A stretch of 64,000 bases of DNA, taken from NCBI GenBank assembly GCA_002811645.1, contig PDIP01000024.1:26450-90449 (forward strand), written 5' to 3'. A program made the translations under genes and the position numbers. The stretch comes from Corallochytrium limacisporum. Its lineage: Eukaryota; Opisthokonta. The notes below the pieces were generated by a model. That model was given only the letters and a program-made list of their open reading frames with translations. It searched no databases and was not told where the DNA came from. Below, piece by piece: positions 7,976 through 18,802 of this stretch; position 1 is the stretch's first letter, and every line of letters starts with the position of its first letter.

Positions 7976-10007
7976 TTGTTGGATGTAGGATGGGAATGCG
8001 TGATCGTGAACAGTTCCGCCGGCCTTATCTCCAAGGGGAGCCAGCCCCGAACCAGTCGGAACGACGTTGTCGAAACCTTCGATAGGAATACCAGCATCTA
8101 TGAAGGCTTTGATGAACCACAGGCAGCAGATGCCATGAATGAATAGGACAGTCTGATGGATGAAAGGTCCTTTAGGGAGGCTGTACAAATGAGCTATGGA
8201 TCAGTCCGGCCTAGTATGCGCACAGCTACAGCTCGCAAGCAAGAGAGACTACGTACGGGAATAAGTTCACCCAACAGTCAAGGTGATCAAGGCTTAGACC
8301 GCCCTGGAACGTCTGCAGTACGTGCAGCGGGATATAAGACGGCAAGGGACCGCCATGGTTAACTCACACGGGCAGGTCGTGGCCAGGGACCAGATCCACC
8401 CCTGATTGAGAAGCAGGATAGTGAATTTGACAAGTTAAGGAAGCTGGAACAGAAAATCATGAATTTAGTGGAAGAAAGTTTGACGGCAGAACGTCGTGGT
8501 AAGGCTCTTGAGGCTTTGGAGATGGCTCGGGAAGCCCACAAACTAGAGAAGAGCTTAAATGCCCAGAGGAAATCCCAGGAAATGAAAGTCATTGCCAATC
8601 TGGATCTCACATACTCTGTGATGTTCAATCTTGCAAAACAATACGAAGTTAATGCTATGTATGACGAGGCTCTGCAAAGTTATCAAGCCATCCTAAGGAA
8701 TGAGGCCTTCAGTAGTGTAGGTCGTCTGCGAATCAACATGGGAATATCTACTTTACACAACAGAACTACCACAATGCCATTCGTATGTATCGCACGGCTC
8801 TTGACCTTGTGTCAGGAGCGTACAAGTACATGCGCACCAAGATAATGCGCAATATTGGCACTTCGTTCGTGGAGTGGGGACAGTACAACGAAGCCATTGT
8901 CTCCTATGATACTATTATGAACGAGACCCCTGATTTCCGCACCGGCTTCAACCTCATCCTGCTACGCCCTCGGTGATCGTGAACACATGAGGACTACACA
9001 GCTGCAGAAATATACGCAGACCTCGCACTGAAACATGACCGGTACAATTCACTTGCTATGGTCAACAAGGGCAATATAAAATATGCTCAAAGGGACTTTG
9101 ACGAGGCTAGGCGTTTGTACGCGCAGGCAGTCCAGAACGATCAGTCCTGTTTCGAGGGGCACTACAATCTAGGATTGGTGTACCGTCGTCTGGCACAGTT
9201 ACAGAAAGCCCGTGACTGTTTTAAGACAGCGCATAGCTTGAAACGCACAACGGTAGAACCAATTTACCAGATGGCGTGTCTCTTTGATGAAGATGGTTTG
9301 ATGGATGATGCGAAGGAATGGTATGGCAAAGCACTGACCATTGTACCTACCGACGCCGGTCTGCATCAGCGTCTCGGTGACCTCTACGAGGAACTTGGAG
9401 ACCTTGCCAGCGCATGTAACAGCTACTCCGAGGCCCACAAGTATAACTCTACGGATGTGCACATCATTCATTGGCTGGCTGCCTACAGGAAGAAGACTTC
9501 GCCCAGGCCATAGAGTATTTCAAACGAGCAGCAATTGCTCAGAGTCGTGAAGTGACGTGGCGTCTGATGACTGCTGCATGCATGCGTCGCTTAGGGAATT
9601 TGCAAGGTGCCTTGGAGGAGTACAAGAGCATCGATGCGAGTTTCTCACCGAACGTGGAGAGTCTCAAATTCATTGTGAAGTTGATGAGGGATTTGGGCCT
9701 GGACAAGCAGACTGACACCACAGCCTAGTACAAAGAATATGTGACGAAGCTGCAGCGGGCCGAAAAGTGGGCTAGGGACAACCCGAAGGTCGAGAAAGAA
9801 ACCGTACTGCTGTCCTTAGGAGAGTTGAAGAAGTCGCGTCGCAATCGGCAAAAGAAAAGGCCATCAACTACGAGTATCGATGTGAACTATGCCGATCCTC
9901 TCAGTGGAGATCTTGAGGCCCCAAGTCTGGTTCAGATAACCATGAGCGGTGGCACGGCCAAAGACTTCGGCGAGACCGAGTTGGATGACAAATCGCTGCC
10001 CATGTGA
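7976..10007 (+). pseudogene. IFT88: IFT88 (Polaris) pseudogene with many lesions
   Basis: IFT88 is a TPR scaffold of the IFT-B core. Its regions appear in the correct order: IYEGFDE then SFREAVQMSYG (N-terminus), RPGTSAVRAAGYK, NLDLTYSVMFNLAKQYEVN, the TPR array, and the conserved tail (NYADPLSGDLEAP ... FGETELDDKSLPM). The frame is broken throughout: TAG at 8144-8146, TAA at 8360-8362, loss of one base near 8741 (NMG then NIYFTQQNY in another frame), an extra C at 8958-8959 (FNLI then CYALGDRE), a junction near 8988 where GDREHM runs straight into EDYTAAEIYADLAL with about 120-130 residues of the family missing, a frame change near 9486 (WLAAY to QEEDFAQAIEYF), and TAG at 9726-9728. No start codon is evident. 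The TGA at 10005-10007 is probably the original stop. Confidence 0.93.
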
Positions 10008-10104
10008 GCAATGAGTAGTTGGATTCCTTCGGACAAACGGACGTGACAATGATAGCACAGATCTATGACCATTTCTACGACTTTCTTTCTGATTAGTTTT
10101 GCAT

Positions 10105-10740
10105 TCAGACTTCAAACAACCCCGTCTGTGAATAGTTACCGTCGCCGGTCCGACCTAACCGCCGCCGATTTTCGGCCTTTCGACCGTTCTCGATCATGGT
10201 CTTAATATGGTCATGATCTTGTTCTTTGAGCTTCGAGTTGTTTGCAAGGGCACTCATTTCCGCAAGGCTCTCTCGTGCTTTCTTTAGGTCCCTGTTTTCG
10301 AATACCTCTAGTTGCTCAAGGAACCCTTTGTTGGGCTGCACAAAGGGTCTTGCTGTACGGATAGCTTCGAGGACTGTCTGTACGTCATGATCTGTGGCCG
10401 CTGCAAGATATGCTATGCAGATTGTTGTGCTACGACTAATTCCCGCGATACAATGGATTAGAATATTATTTGTACGGTCAGCAAGTCTTTGAGCATGGAT
10501 CCATTTGCAGCACTTGTCGAAATGGTCAATGAGGGGCTCGAATTGGGTATCTGTTACTCGAATATTCAAGTATTGGATAGCAGCTTTGCTCGGGTCAATT
10601 CCTTCTCCTTCAAATCCGGCCCTCTCGTGAAGTGATACTATATGCGTGATCTTATAACGCCTGATTTGCTTTAAGTCTTCTGCATCCTTCAGACTACCCA
10701 GGTATATGTCGGGCAAAATCTGACTAGCTCCGTTTCCCAT
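10105..10740 (-). CDS. DUSP22/DUSP15-like dual-specificity phosphatase
   Basis: The protein has 211 residues. The catalytic signature HCIAGISRS has C97 and R103, and D64 in VTDTQ is the likely general acid. The N-terminus MGNGASQILPDIYLGS matches the N-myristoylated JSP1/DUSP22 and DUSP15 (VHY) subgroup, including Gly2, so membrane anchoring is expected. The charged C-terminal ~60 residues are longer than in vertebrate members. The family dephosphorylates phospho-Tyr and phospho-Ser/Thr proteins in signalling; the substrate here is unknown. The gene converges on the IFT88 relic, with about 100 bp between the stops, and is divergent from LSM14. Confidence 0.92.
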   Translation of the reverse strand: MGNGASQILPDIYLGSLKDAEDLKQIRRYKITHIVSLHERAGFEGEGIDPSKAAIQYLNIRVTDTQFEPLIDHFDKCCKWIHAQRLADRTNNILIHCIAGISRSTTICIAYLAAATDHDVQTVLEAIRTARPFVQPNKGFLEQLEVFENRDLKKARESLAEMSALANNSKLKEQDHDHIKTMIENGRKAENRRRLGRTGDGNYSQTGLFEV

Positions 10741-11663
10741 AACTATTGATCATGGAATCCATGAAACCAAGCCACAGTTGCTTCCACAGATCTTAAAATA
10801 TACTGTAATCTGCGCTCCCCAAGTACAAATAGCTGCGCAATGAGCAGCCGTGTCCACGATTCCATCTACGGATGGTTTCCTGATATGTGACGGCTCGATC
10901 CTCCTCTTCCCCCTCCCCCTCCGGGGCCGAACTCTCAGCTACCGATTCCTTTATATATAACCTGAGGATCTCTCTAGGAGAGCAGGGTGGTTTCCGATTG
11001 CTTCAGTACTCCTCAATCCCGCGAGAATCCGCTGTCTGTCACTTCCCTAATTTCGGAGTCTATTTTTGTTCCCCGTATTTTCAGCTTTCCCTTGGCGCGT
11101 GGTGGTAACTGCTCTGTTCTTTCAATTCTAACTCATTCTACCGTCGCTGGAAGCCAAGTCCATTCAGAGCCCCCCACATGCGGAGAGAAGAGCCATGGGG
11201 GTCCCTTTTTCGAAAGCAGATGCGGGGCAGGCCCATCCCCGAGACTGAACAGCTGGCTTTGTTGTAGCCAACGGCGCTTCCAAAGCTTGCAAATTGGTCA
11301 CCTTCCTCGACGGTGTGCTCCCTGCCTGTAAGCCCGGAATAAGGGAAATTGCAATGGCTTTTCGGCCGGGGTGCATTGGCTTGGCTACTGCCGCCTGAGG
11401 CGCTGCTGTTGATTTACAGGTCGATGGCACTTTGCGGGTCGGAAGGGAACAACAATGGACTGTACTCCACAAAGAAGTACCTATGGAGCAAGCGATGCTC
11501 AATTTCATAACGAGTCGTTTGTGATTGATGGTTTTTGAGAGCAGCTATAAGGTAGAGTAGGAGCTGTCAATCATTCTTACCTTTACTGTCAGGAAAGGAA
11601 CTTTTATTTTTGTTTTTTTTGGAATTTTGGGCCCTGGGATAGAAAGCAGACAATTACTGAATC
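10741..11663. other. Divergent intergenic region (DUSP / LSM14)
   Basis: About 920 bp holds the promoters of both flanking genes. A TATATATAA stretch lies at 10952-10960 and a T-rich tract at 11604-11625, just upstream of LSM14. No gene seen. Confidence 0.45.
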
Positions 11664-12977
11664 ATGTCTGCCTTCCTGGGATCTCAAATCGAGGTTATTA
11701 CCGCCTCAAAAATTCGGTATGTTGGCTCACTTATAAGTTTGGATAGGGAAACGTCCACGGTCACTTTGGGCGAAGTGCGGTTCTTTGGTAGCGAAGGCCG
11801 GCGTGGCGGCGTGAACGAAATTCCGGCAATGGATGCTGTCTACACCAGCATTGAATTCAAAGGAACGGACATTGAGGAATTGCACGTCCTGGAACAGCCC
11901 AAACAGCAGGCTCCTCCCCAGCAGCAGGTACCTCCTCAGCAGCAGCAGCAGCAACAGCCACAGCAACCGCCGCCGGCGGCCGCGGCGGTGGTACCCGTCC
12001 AGGAACGGCAGCAGCAGCAACAACAGGCAGTCCCTGCTGCTGAACCCGCACCGGTTGCTGATGCCAAGCCAAAGAACGCATGGAGTGCAGGGCGGCCCGG
12101 CGGAGCTGCTGCGCCCACGGCGAAGCCCGCTACGGTCAATGCACCGGGTGTCGTGGAGTCCGTCCCTCAGCACAAGCCAGCCGAGCCTCAGGCCGTGGGC
12201 ACAGTCCAACCTTTGCCCAGCTCTGGCAGTACCAGCAGTGGTCAGCGCAGTGGAGGACGTGGTGGACGCAAGCCTCGAGAGTACGATGACAACGACAACC
12301 AGCCGTACCGTGGCGGACGTGGTGGAGGACGTGGTGGGCGAGGCGGTCGCGGAGCCCGTGGCGGTCAGTACCAAAACGGCAGCGGGGATCATCATCACCA
12401 TCGGGGACCCCACTACAAGCCTGGAACAGGAGATTTTGTGGCCCATAAAGGACGTCCTGCCAGAAGCGGAGATCTGAAATTTGACTCTGAATTCGATTTT
12501 GAGGCATCAAACCAGGTTTTTAACAAGGAAGATATTGAGAAGGATTTGCGAGAGCAGTTGGAGGCTATGAAGGTGTCGGGAGCAGGTGCTGGAGAAGCGA
12601 ATGCCGAAGCAGACGGTCCAGATATCGCTGATTCAGAGAGCAAACCAGAGCGCCCTGCGGGTGTGCACCCAGGAGCAGACCTCAGTGCTCTCCTCGATTC
12701 TGGTGACACCTACGACAAAGAGAAGTCCTTCTTTGACAATCTGTCTCGTGACTCTGGTGGCAGGAAGGATCGTGATGAGATCCGTGCAGAGCAGCGCGCA
12801 GAGCGGAGCACGAACATGGAAACTTTTGGCATTGCTGGCCTCCCCCAGAACCACTACCGCGGCCGTGGACGTGGACGTGGTCGTGGTCGGGGTCGAGGAC
12901 GTGGACGTGGTGGTCAGAACAGAAACTATGACTCCAGTGAAGGCACAACGACCGTCAGCAGTAGTGTCCAGCAATAA
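11664..12977 (+). CDS. LSM14: LSM14/Scd6/RAP55 P-body protein
   Basis: The protein has 437 residues with every family domain in order. An N-terminal LSm domain (about 1-80) begins with SQIEVITASKIRYVGSL. A Gln/Pro-rich low-complexity region follows at about 80-125, then a central RGG/Gly-rich segment, a DFDF box near 270-280 (FDSEFDFE), an FFD box near 347-360 (YDKEKSFFDNLSRD), a TFG box near 383-391 (NMETFGIAG), and a long C-terminal RG-repeat tract. LSM14/Scd6 binds eIF4G and the DDX6/Dhh1-Edc4 decapping machinery, represses translation and nucleates P-bodies. The ATG at 11664 fits the LSm start exactly. The CAG-rich polyQ and GGACGT-type RG repeats are length-unstable sequence but remain in frame. 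Confidence 0.97.
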   Translation: MSAFLGSQIEVITASKIRYVGSLISLDRETSTVTLGEVRFFGSEGRRGGVNEIPAMDAVYTSIEFKGTDIEELHVLEQPKQQAPPQQQVPPQQQQQQQPQQPPPAAAAVVPVQERQQQQQQAVPAAEPAPVADAKPKNAWSAGRPGGAAAPTAKPATVNAPGVVESVPQHKPAEPQAVGTVQPLPSSGSTSSGQRSGGRGGRKPREYDDNDNQPYRGGRGGGRGGRGGRGARGGQYQNGSGDHHHHRGPHYKPGTGDFVAHKGRPARSGDLKFDSEFDFEASNQVFNKEDIEKDLREQLEAMKVSGAGAGEANAEADGPDIADSESKPERPAGVHPGADLSALLDSGDTYDKEKSFFDNLSRDSGGRKDRDEIRAEQRAERSTNMETFGIAGLPQNHYRGRGRGRGRGRGRGRGRGGQNRNYDSSEGTTTVSSSVQQ

Positions 12978-15364
12978 GGACCAGGGCTGTGTTTGAAGAT
13001 TCAATTACACCGGATTAATTACACGATATGGTATTGAGCTACCATCCAACCTAAACAATTAGATGCAACGGAAGATCCGAAATGTCAAGAGAAGTAAGCC
13101 GTTTCTTCGATAGGCAGTTAACTCTCAGGAGGATGTGGCCAGTTGGTACACACTAATGAACGTTAGAACAGAATGTTCTAAAACTGTTGTTACTCCATGT
13201 GTCTGGTAAGTTCGTTGAATTCTTGTAAAATATGATTGTCTTGGCGGTATAGTAATCTAATACACATTCGTCAATCTCCTTATCAGAATGAACTTAGTTG
13301 GTCCTCTATCCCACAAATTGTATTCAATAGCAGCGATAGTAGAAAAGTGTATTCAATTTTGTGCTTACCGTGTAGTTCTCATATTTGGCAATTAAGAGGG
13401 ATAATTGCTTCTTCATATGCAGCCTCCGGACATTGTTACGAAATAGTTGATTTGGACCACTCGTCGATATGGAGTTTGAGAGGGTGAGTTTAGAATTCAC
13501 GTTTACCTTACCCATTTTTTGAATTGATGCGGAAAAATTCACCTTCAGGCACCCACTAGACACCTATGGATCTCAGCATTGCAATATTAGTGCATTCGTG
13601 CTATTATCGACGTCTCTGCTTTCTTCCACTCGACAAATGCACTGCCATCACCGTAGGCTAGGAGCATTAGGTCTCTCCTTGCACTGTTTTCGTATTTTAA
13701 ATCTGTGTGTTTGACCACACACTAATCTTCAGTGTACATAGCTTGGAAAGATTCTGTTGCGGAACGACTCTCCTCTCTCTGTTCCAGTGTCGCAGTGTCG
13801 GAGGCGCGTTTGTGGGAACTCAATCTGAATATATACTACCCCTCCTAGCTGACCAGCTCACCTGGGCAGAAACCATCGCATACTGGCCACACCACCGATA
13901 AGGTAAGGCAATTTTTATGATGTATGTGTCGGCCCACCCCCTCCCCCCCCTCCCCCAAATGGTTCCGGTGTAAAGGAGGGCGAATGGTGCCCCTATCATA
14001 ACATAACCTTGGACTCTGACATCAGTGTATCCACACGAGTGCGGTCAACTTTAACTCTCACCCGACGACGACGCGGGAGGAAAGGGAACAAAGTATCTAT
14101 CTGATGTGGTGGTGCTGTCCGGACTCGAAGTAATGGGACTAGCAGCTGGTCTTGCCATTTCCAATTCCCAAACAGTCATTTGCATAAAATTAACATTCAG
14201 AATAACCAACCAGATATTTTCCCATGTTCAAGACAGGGCTTACTTGAATGGGGGGGGGGGAACACATGCGAACCTCACCACTGCATGTCACTTTTTGTTA
14301 ATCCCTACGTTATTTTATTTCGCCGCCGGCATGGTCGTGACACTTCCGAATATGAAATATGGTAGCCCCATGTATTCTTATAGGGGGTAACCACTACAAC
14401 CGGCTGTGCCCACTGGCGATTGTTTTGTGACCTAACTACTAACCGATATGGTACCCAAGGCAAATTCTGCCAAATGTGATTGGCGAAATGATTTCAAGTT
14501 TGACAAAAACTGCGGGGAATCCTGATATAGGGCTGACCGGGGAGAGCCACCACGCTTAGGAATGAGAATTGGTGTGGTGCGATGCTTCAACACGCAGTGC
14601 CTAAGTAGGTACAGAAATGTTATTAGAAAGGGTGTACTCCAAACAGCCATTGAGGAAAGTGGGCCGCTGCCGGTTCAAATTGAACCAGTGGCTGCGGTTG
14701 GGAGTGGCCGAAAAGAAACTGTGGCGAAGGAGAAAGGATGGAGTCTGCGCAGGGGGATTGCTGTGCCACGAACAAAAATTTATGATTGCAACTGCATGCC
14801 GGTCCGGTCCGGAACCGGCAGTGATGCTCTCTGTACTCTGTGACAATGCCAGCACGAGCGATAAGTTTTGCCTCGCTTGCAAATCGAACGCCGCGTCGAT
14901 TCGGGCCGCTCCAGGGAAGCCTCATTTTGAATTATACCAACCAAGATTTGATATGCGGTGAGGAGGAGGCGGTCCTTGTTGATTGTGCTGATATCTCTGA
15001 GCCTAAACGGGGGCATCTTGGTGGGGCGGCGGGGTCTGGGGACGCTGGGCTGCGCTGTAGGACGTGCCGCTGCTGGGCAGGAACCGACCACGAGAAGGCG
15101 GTCCCCAGCCTGCCCAGTTCACGAAGTCTGCTGGTACCGCCCGGCTTTCATCTAAATAATTTGTTATTTTTAACTCCGAGAAATCCGAAGCATTATCCAA
15201 GGAACCTTCTTGGTCGCCCAAGTATTTGCGGCTGGATATTACGCAAAATAAAATTGCTCTACAACCTTTCCCTGTTCAATTTTATTAGTTTCCAGTTTCC
15301 AAGATCGTAAATCGTGAACAATATGTGAATACTCTGCTGAAGTACAGAAGCAAAAATTTCTGTT
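12978..15364. other. Gene-free stretch between LSM14 and the RNFT-like gene
   Basis: About 2.4 kb with no recognisable coding region on either strand. It contains C-rich runs near 13935-13962, an uninterrupted run of 11 G at 14250-14260, and a good GTAAGG donor-like site near 13901 with no matching exon I can identify. The last part must hold the promoter of the gene at 15365. Confidence 0.4.
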
Positions 15365-16696
15365 ATGCTTACCGGAGAGAGTCCGGGTCGGTCGAATGCC
15401 GCCCATCCAGACCAAGAATGGCGGAGAAATGTGGTCATTGATTTCTCGAATGCTGTTGACTGGCTGAAATCTTCTAGCCCATTTATTCTTCTTCTCTTTC
15501 TTCAGACTGTCAAATTAAGCTATGTTGTGGCGGCAGTAACAGGGATCATGCTGTGGGTGTTTACATATCAATGCACGCAACTACTACAAGACGCCGTAGC
15601 CCGCCGACAGCACCACAAACTGGCTCTCTTAGCCATACTATGCGCCCTAGGCACTACTCTGTTCAAGCACATTTGCGGGATACAGTACTTCACAAAGACG
15701 GATTCATGGCAGTCCTTGGTATCGGGAATTACTCTGGTCGGGACACACAAACCAATGACTGTGTGGGATACTCTTATGGTTATTTTCTTGTGCGACGCAT
15801 TTGCAGCGGCCCTCGCACTGACACTAAAGCTGAGCCTGACGTACATGGCAATGTGTTACGGGCTCCGGTATCAGGCCAACAGCAGCGCACCCGTGGGCGA
15901 GGAAGGGATGTCAAATGACAATGAAGAAGGTCCCAGGGATACAAGTCGCACCCCGAGCATCCTCACCCCAGGTTGGCATGTTGAAGGCTGGTTAAATTTA
16001 TGTGAGAATTCCATTATCTTCTACCGCATGCTGCTACCGACGGGATTCTGGATTCAATATTTTATGCGTGAGATCCGTATGGTCGACTTTGAAGAGGCCA
16101 GAGCTGCTGTGACCATCGGGCTCGCCAGCGAGGAAGACAGTCACGAGCCCGGCATGCAGAAAGTAAACACGGACATCGTAATGTACCACATCCACATCTT
16201 CTGGCTGTTTGCCCTGCTCATTATGTACGTTCTGCTCAAGGCGGGTTTTGCGTTTGGTCAAGGGTGCAAAGTTTTCAATTCTTTAGATCAATTAACACAA
16301 CTCCGTAAGCGGACGATTTGGTTGCACGGCGCTGCACACTGGCACAATTGGCTGGCGGGTTCAGCAGGCGAGGGCTTAAGTCACAGCCCAGAGCGGACCA
16401 AAGAAAGCTCGGGACACGCAATTCAATCCAGCATGATGACCATGGGAATATCTACAAATTCCAAATCAACAGACATGTATGACTACCATAAGGAACCAAG
16501 AGCATGTCCGGTATGTTTCGATCCTTTGGACGCGGTGAAGGTGCGGTTGCGGTGCGGCCACATGTTCTGTGATCCTTGTCTAACGCAGTGGCTCAAGATC
16601 GAGAGCACATGCCCTGTGTGTCGAGCAGATGTACCCATGATCAATGGGCAATGCTGGGGTGGAGGAGAGATGTACATGTCAGTTGTTCTTTTCTAA
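15365..16696 (+). CDS. RNFT1/RNFT2-like transmembrane RING E3 ubiquitin ligase
   Basis: The protein has 443 residues. The N-terminal half holds several hydrophobic helices, for example near residues 39-70, 93-110, 139-165 and 275-300. A C3HC4 RING-HC lies at the C-terminus with C381, C384, C397, H399, C402, C405, C416 and C419. The tail after the RING (a CW motif, then a short hydrophobic end) has the layout of RNFT1/RNFT2. Those are ER-membrane E3 ligases implicated in ER-associated degradation; the same role is inferred here. The ATG at 15365 opens the frame. A loop with acidic and Ser-rich segments separates the membrane part from the RING. Confidence 0.8.
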   Translation: MLTGESPGRSNAAHPDQEWRRNVVIDFSNAVDWLKSSSPFILLLFLQTVKLSYVVAAVTGIMLWVFTYQCTQLLQDAVARRQHHKLALLAILCALGTTLFKHICGIQYFTKTDSWQSLVSGITLVGTHKPMTVWDTLMVIFLCDAFAAALALTLKLSLTYMAMCYGLRYQANSSAPVGEEGMSNDNEEGPRDTSRTPSILTPGWHVEGWLNLCENSIIFYRMLLPTGFWIQYFMREIRMVDFEEARAAVTIGLASEEDSHEPGMQKVNTDIVMYHIHIFWLFALLIMYVLLKAGFAFGQGCKVFNSLDQLTQLRKRTIWLHGAAHWHNWLAGSAGEGLSHSPERTKESSGHAIQSSMMTMGISTNSKSTDMYDYHKEPRACPVCFDPLDAVKVRLRCGHMFCDPCLTQWLKIESTCPVCRADVPMINGQCWGGGEMYMSVVLF

Positions 16697-16789
16697 ATGG
16701 AGCAAGAGTTCGGTTCTCTTGAGTAAAAATTAGTATTTCATCTCACTACAAAATCCTTGTAACATATCATATCCGTTCGTTAGAACTGT

Positions 16790-17065
16790 TTATTGTCTCG
16801 AGCTATCTGCACACACATTGAGCGAGGCACGTAGGTTGTTTAGAGCTTCGTGCAATTTCGCAATTCGATCCGCAAACTGCGCAAAAGAGTCTTGGTCGTT
16901 AAGAACGGCCTTTAATTTTGCGGTGATTTTGTCCATACATTCTCCTGCTTCAATGTAAAGCGTACTTTGGTGCACAGTAAGAACTTGTTTCAAATCGTCA
17001 ATGTCCTCTATGCCAGCCAGTGACACTCCCAGGTCACTAATATCTACATGTGATTCGGTATCCAT
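16790..17065 (-). CDS. Small coiled-coil protein, unidentified
   Basis: The ORF of 91 residues starts at ATG 17065. It has an acidic N-terminus followed by a nearly continuous amphipathic helix (residues about 22-83) with heptad-like spacing (LKQVLTVHQSTL, then FADRIAKLHEALNNLRASL). Its size and helical character resemble subunits of BLOC-1/BORC-type lysosomal complexes, but I cannot match one. It converges with the RNFT-like gene, with 93 bp between stops. Coding status is inferred from ATG, clean helix pattern and position. Confidence 0.55.
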   Translation of the reverse strand: MDTESHVDISDLGVSLAGIEDIDDLKQVLTVHQSTLYIEAGECMDKITAKLKAVLNDQDSFAQFADRIAKLHEALNNLRASLNVCADSSRQ

Positions 17066-18802
17066 ACTCCGTGTGAGAGAGCGTCCATACCGCTGTGAGC
17101 GCGAGTAACTTGCAACCTACTTCACACATCTACAGGAACAGTCAGTGTAACTTTCTTCCATCCTTCAAATACCGAGTGGAAGCTGGCAAAGCACGAAAAC
17201 TAAGGAGGACAGTCCGAACGGCACCGTGGCACCTTCCCAATCACCTAAAGTCTTTTCTTTGAACCTCTAAACTGGAAACCTAATATACTCGTTAACTGTT
17301 AGTCCACTTGAATATGTCCTACCTTTCGACACACCCCTCCAACCGCTCTTTGGTCCATTTCCCTTTGAATTGTCGATCACCTTGACGGACTACGGAAGGC
17401 GTGTAAGAGAGGGACTGGGAACATAAATGGTCTAAAGATTATCCCAAAATCCTTAGCCAAGGGCCCCCGGGGGGGGGGGGTGGAGGCCCTCGTGCCAGTC
17501 CCAATCTGCCTTTTCCCTCTCTTTAGAGAACACAGTACCGGCTGAGTGGTCTGTTAGTCGGTTGGTTGGATAGGGCGGTGCAAGGTTGGGCGGAGAAGGG
17601 AAGGAGGAGGTGGAAAAGTTCTGCGGCTTTGTCCCGGTCTGCCCCTCCTCTGCTGCTAATGGAAATCTGTCGACGTCTCCCATCCCTGGGAGGCACACGG
17701 TACTCACCACACTATTGGAAACCGTTGCTGGTGTCCCCTGCTCACCGCCCAGACAATGTTGCTCTTTGGGTAAGTGTGGGGCCACCGTGACCGCCGTCGG
17801 AGGATTCATTCCATACATTCTCTCGCAGGTCCGCCTCCGACAACATCCCGCTGACCAGCTAAGTGCAACCCAGTAATAATAGTAGCACTACAAATACAGG
17901 AATGGGAAGGAAGTATTTTTTTTTTCTTCTTCGTCCCATCACTCCCCCTCCTTCAGACCCATACCGCGGAGTGGTCACGACACGCTTTACCGCAGTAGAA
18001 CCGCTTGTGTTTACTATGAAGTCGTGTCCACCAAGAACCATTGGGACGGTGGCGGCAGGCGGACCCCCGGCACCCATCATCCGTCATACAGAATTCAATC
18101 ATTTCATCAGTCGTCATCATTCATAGTGAATGTACCTGAAGCTGAGGACGGCCAGGGGTCGGTCCCGACCTGGGAGGGTGGCGTTGCGAGAGAAATAAAA
18201 TTTTCTTTCGGCCTCGGGCCAGACAAATGAAGCAAGCAAATCTTGGGGCCTTTGAATGAGTATCGAAGGTCGGTGTTTTGGGAACGGGATTTGGGTGGCC
18301 GGGGGTGGGGGGGGAGGTAACTCTCTATCCGCTCCTGAGTTTCCTCGTAGTAACATTTACTATGCGACGATATCAAAGGCCTGGGGAGAGCGGGTGAAAA
18401 TTTTTCTCGTGCCCTGCTTTCCCGGGACCGCCGAAGCGTTGCCCACTCTTAACTGGTTTTGTATAGTAAAACAACCGCCTTTCCCTTTGGATTCTGCGGA
18501 CGAGTTGGAAACGCCGGAAGGAAATAAGGAGGGCATCAACCGCCCTACGACTCTGGATGGTTACTACAGACCATAGGTACCGTGTTCGAACGAGGCGGTG
18601 GTATGCGTGTCAAAGAATTTACCATGGGCAGCAACAAAGAAGGTATTGAAAAGCATTAATTCGTTTTCTTACAGGTATCAATACCAAATCGTAAACTTAC
18701 CTTCGGGACCTGGACAGCGTCCTCTTCCATATTGAAAGCGATTGAATTAAAACATACCAAGGAAATCCTGTAGTGGTGGGTTGTATTGGTTCTAATACAG
18801 AT
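17066..18802. other. Gene-free stretch upstream of CDC50
   Basis: About 1.7 kb between divergent genes. It has a palindromic GC-rich spot at 17461-17480 (GGGCCCCC followed by a run of 12 G), a T-run near 17915 and a G-rich spot near 18300-18315. Open frames show no family features. Confidence 0.4.

Noticed and set aside
8358-8375. An 18-nt GTTAAC...CAG interval that would remove the TAA of IFT88
   Set aside because: Far shorter than the clear 89-nt intron, no branch site, and the other stops, frameshifts and the large deletion would remain.
7976-10007. Stop-codon reassignment or programmed frameshifting to rescue IFT88
   Set aside because: Intact genes in the window use TAA, TAG and TGA as normal stops, and recoding cannot explain the missing internal block.
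11727-12510. Several antisense and alternative frames over LSM14
   Set aside because: They arise from the polyQ and RG repeats of LSM14 and give low-complexity translations.
14560-15310. Overlapping frames of about 100-156 codons on both strands
   Set aside because: Mutually overlapping, compositionally odd and without domains; treated as non-coding.
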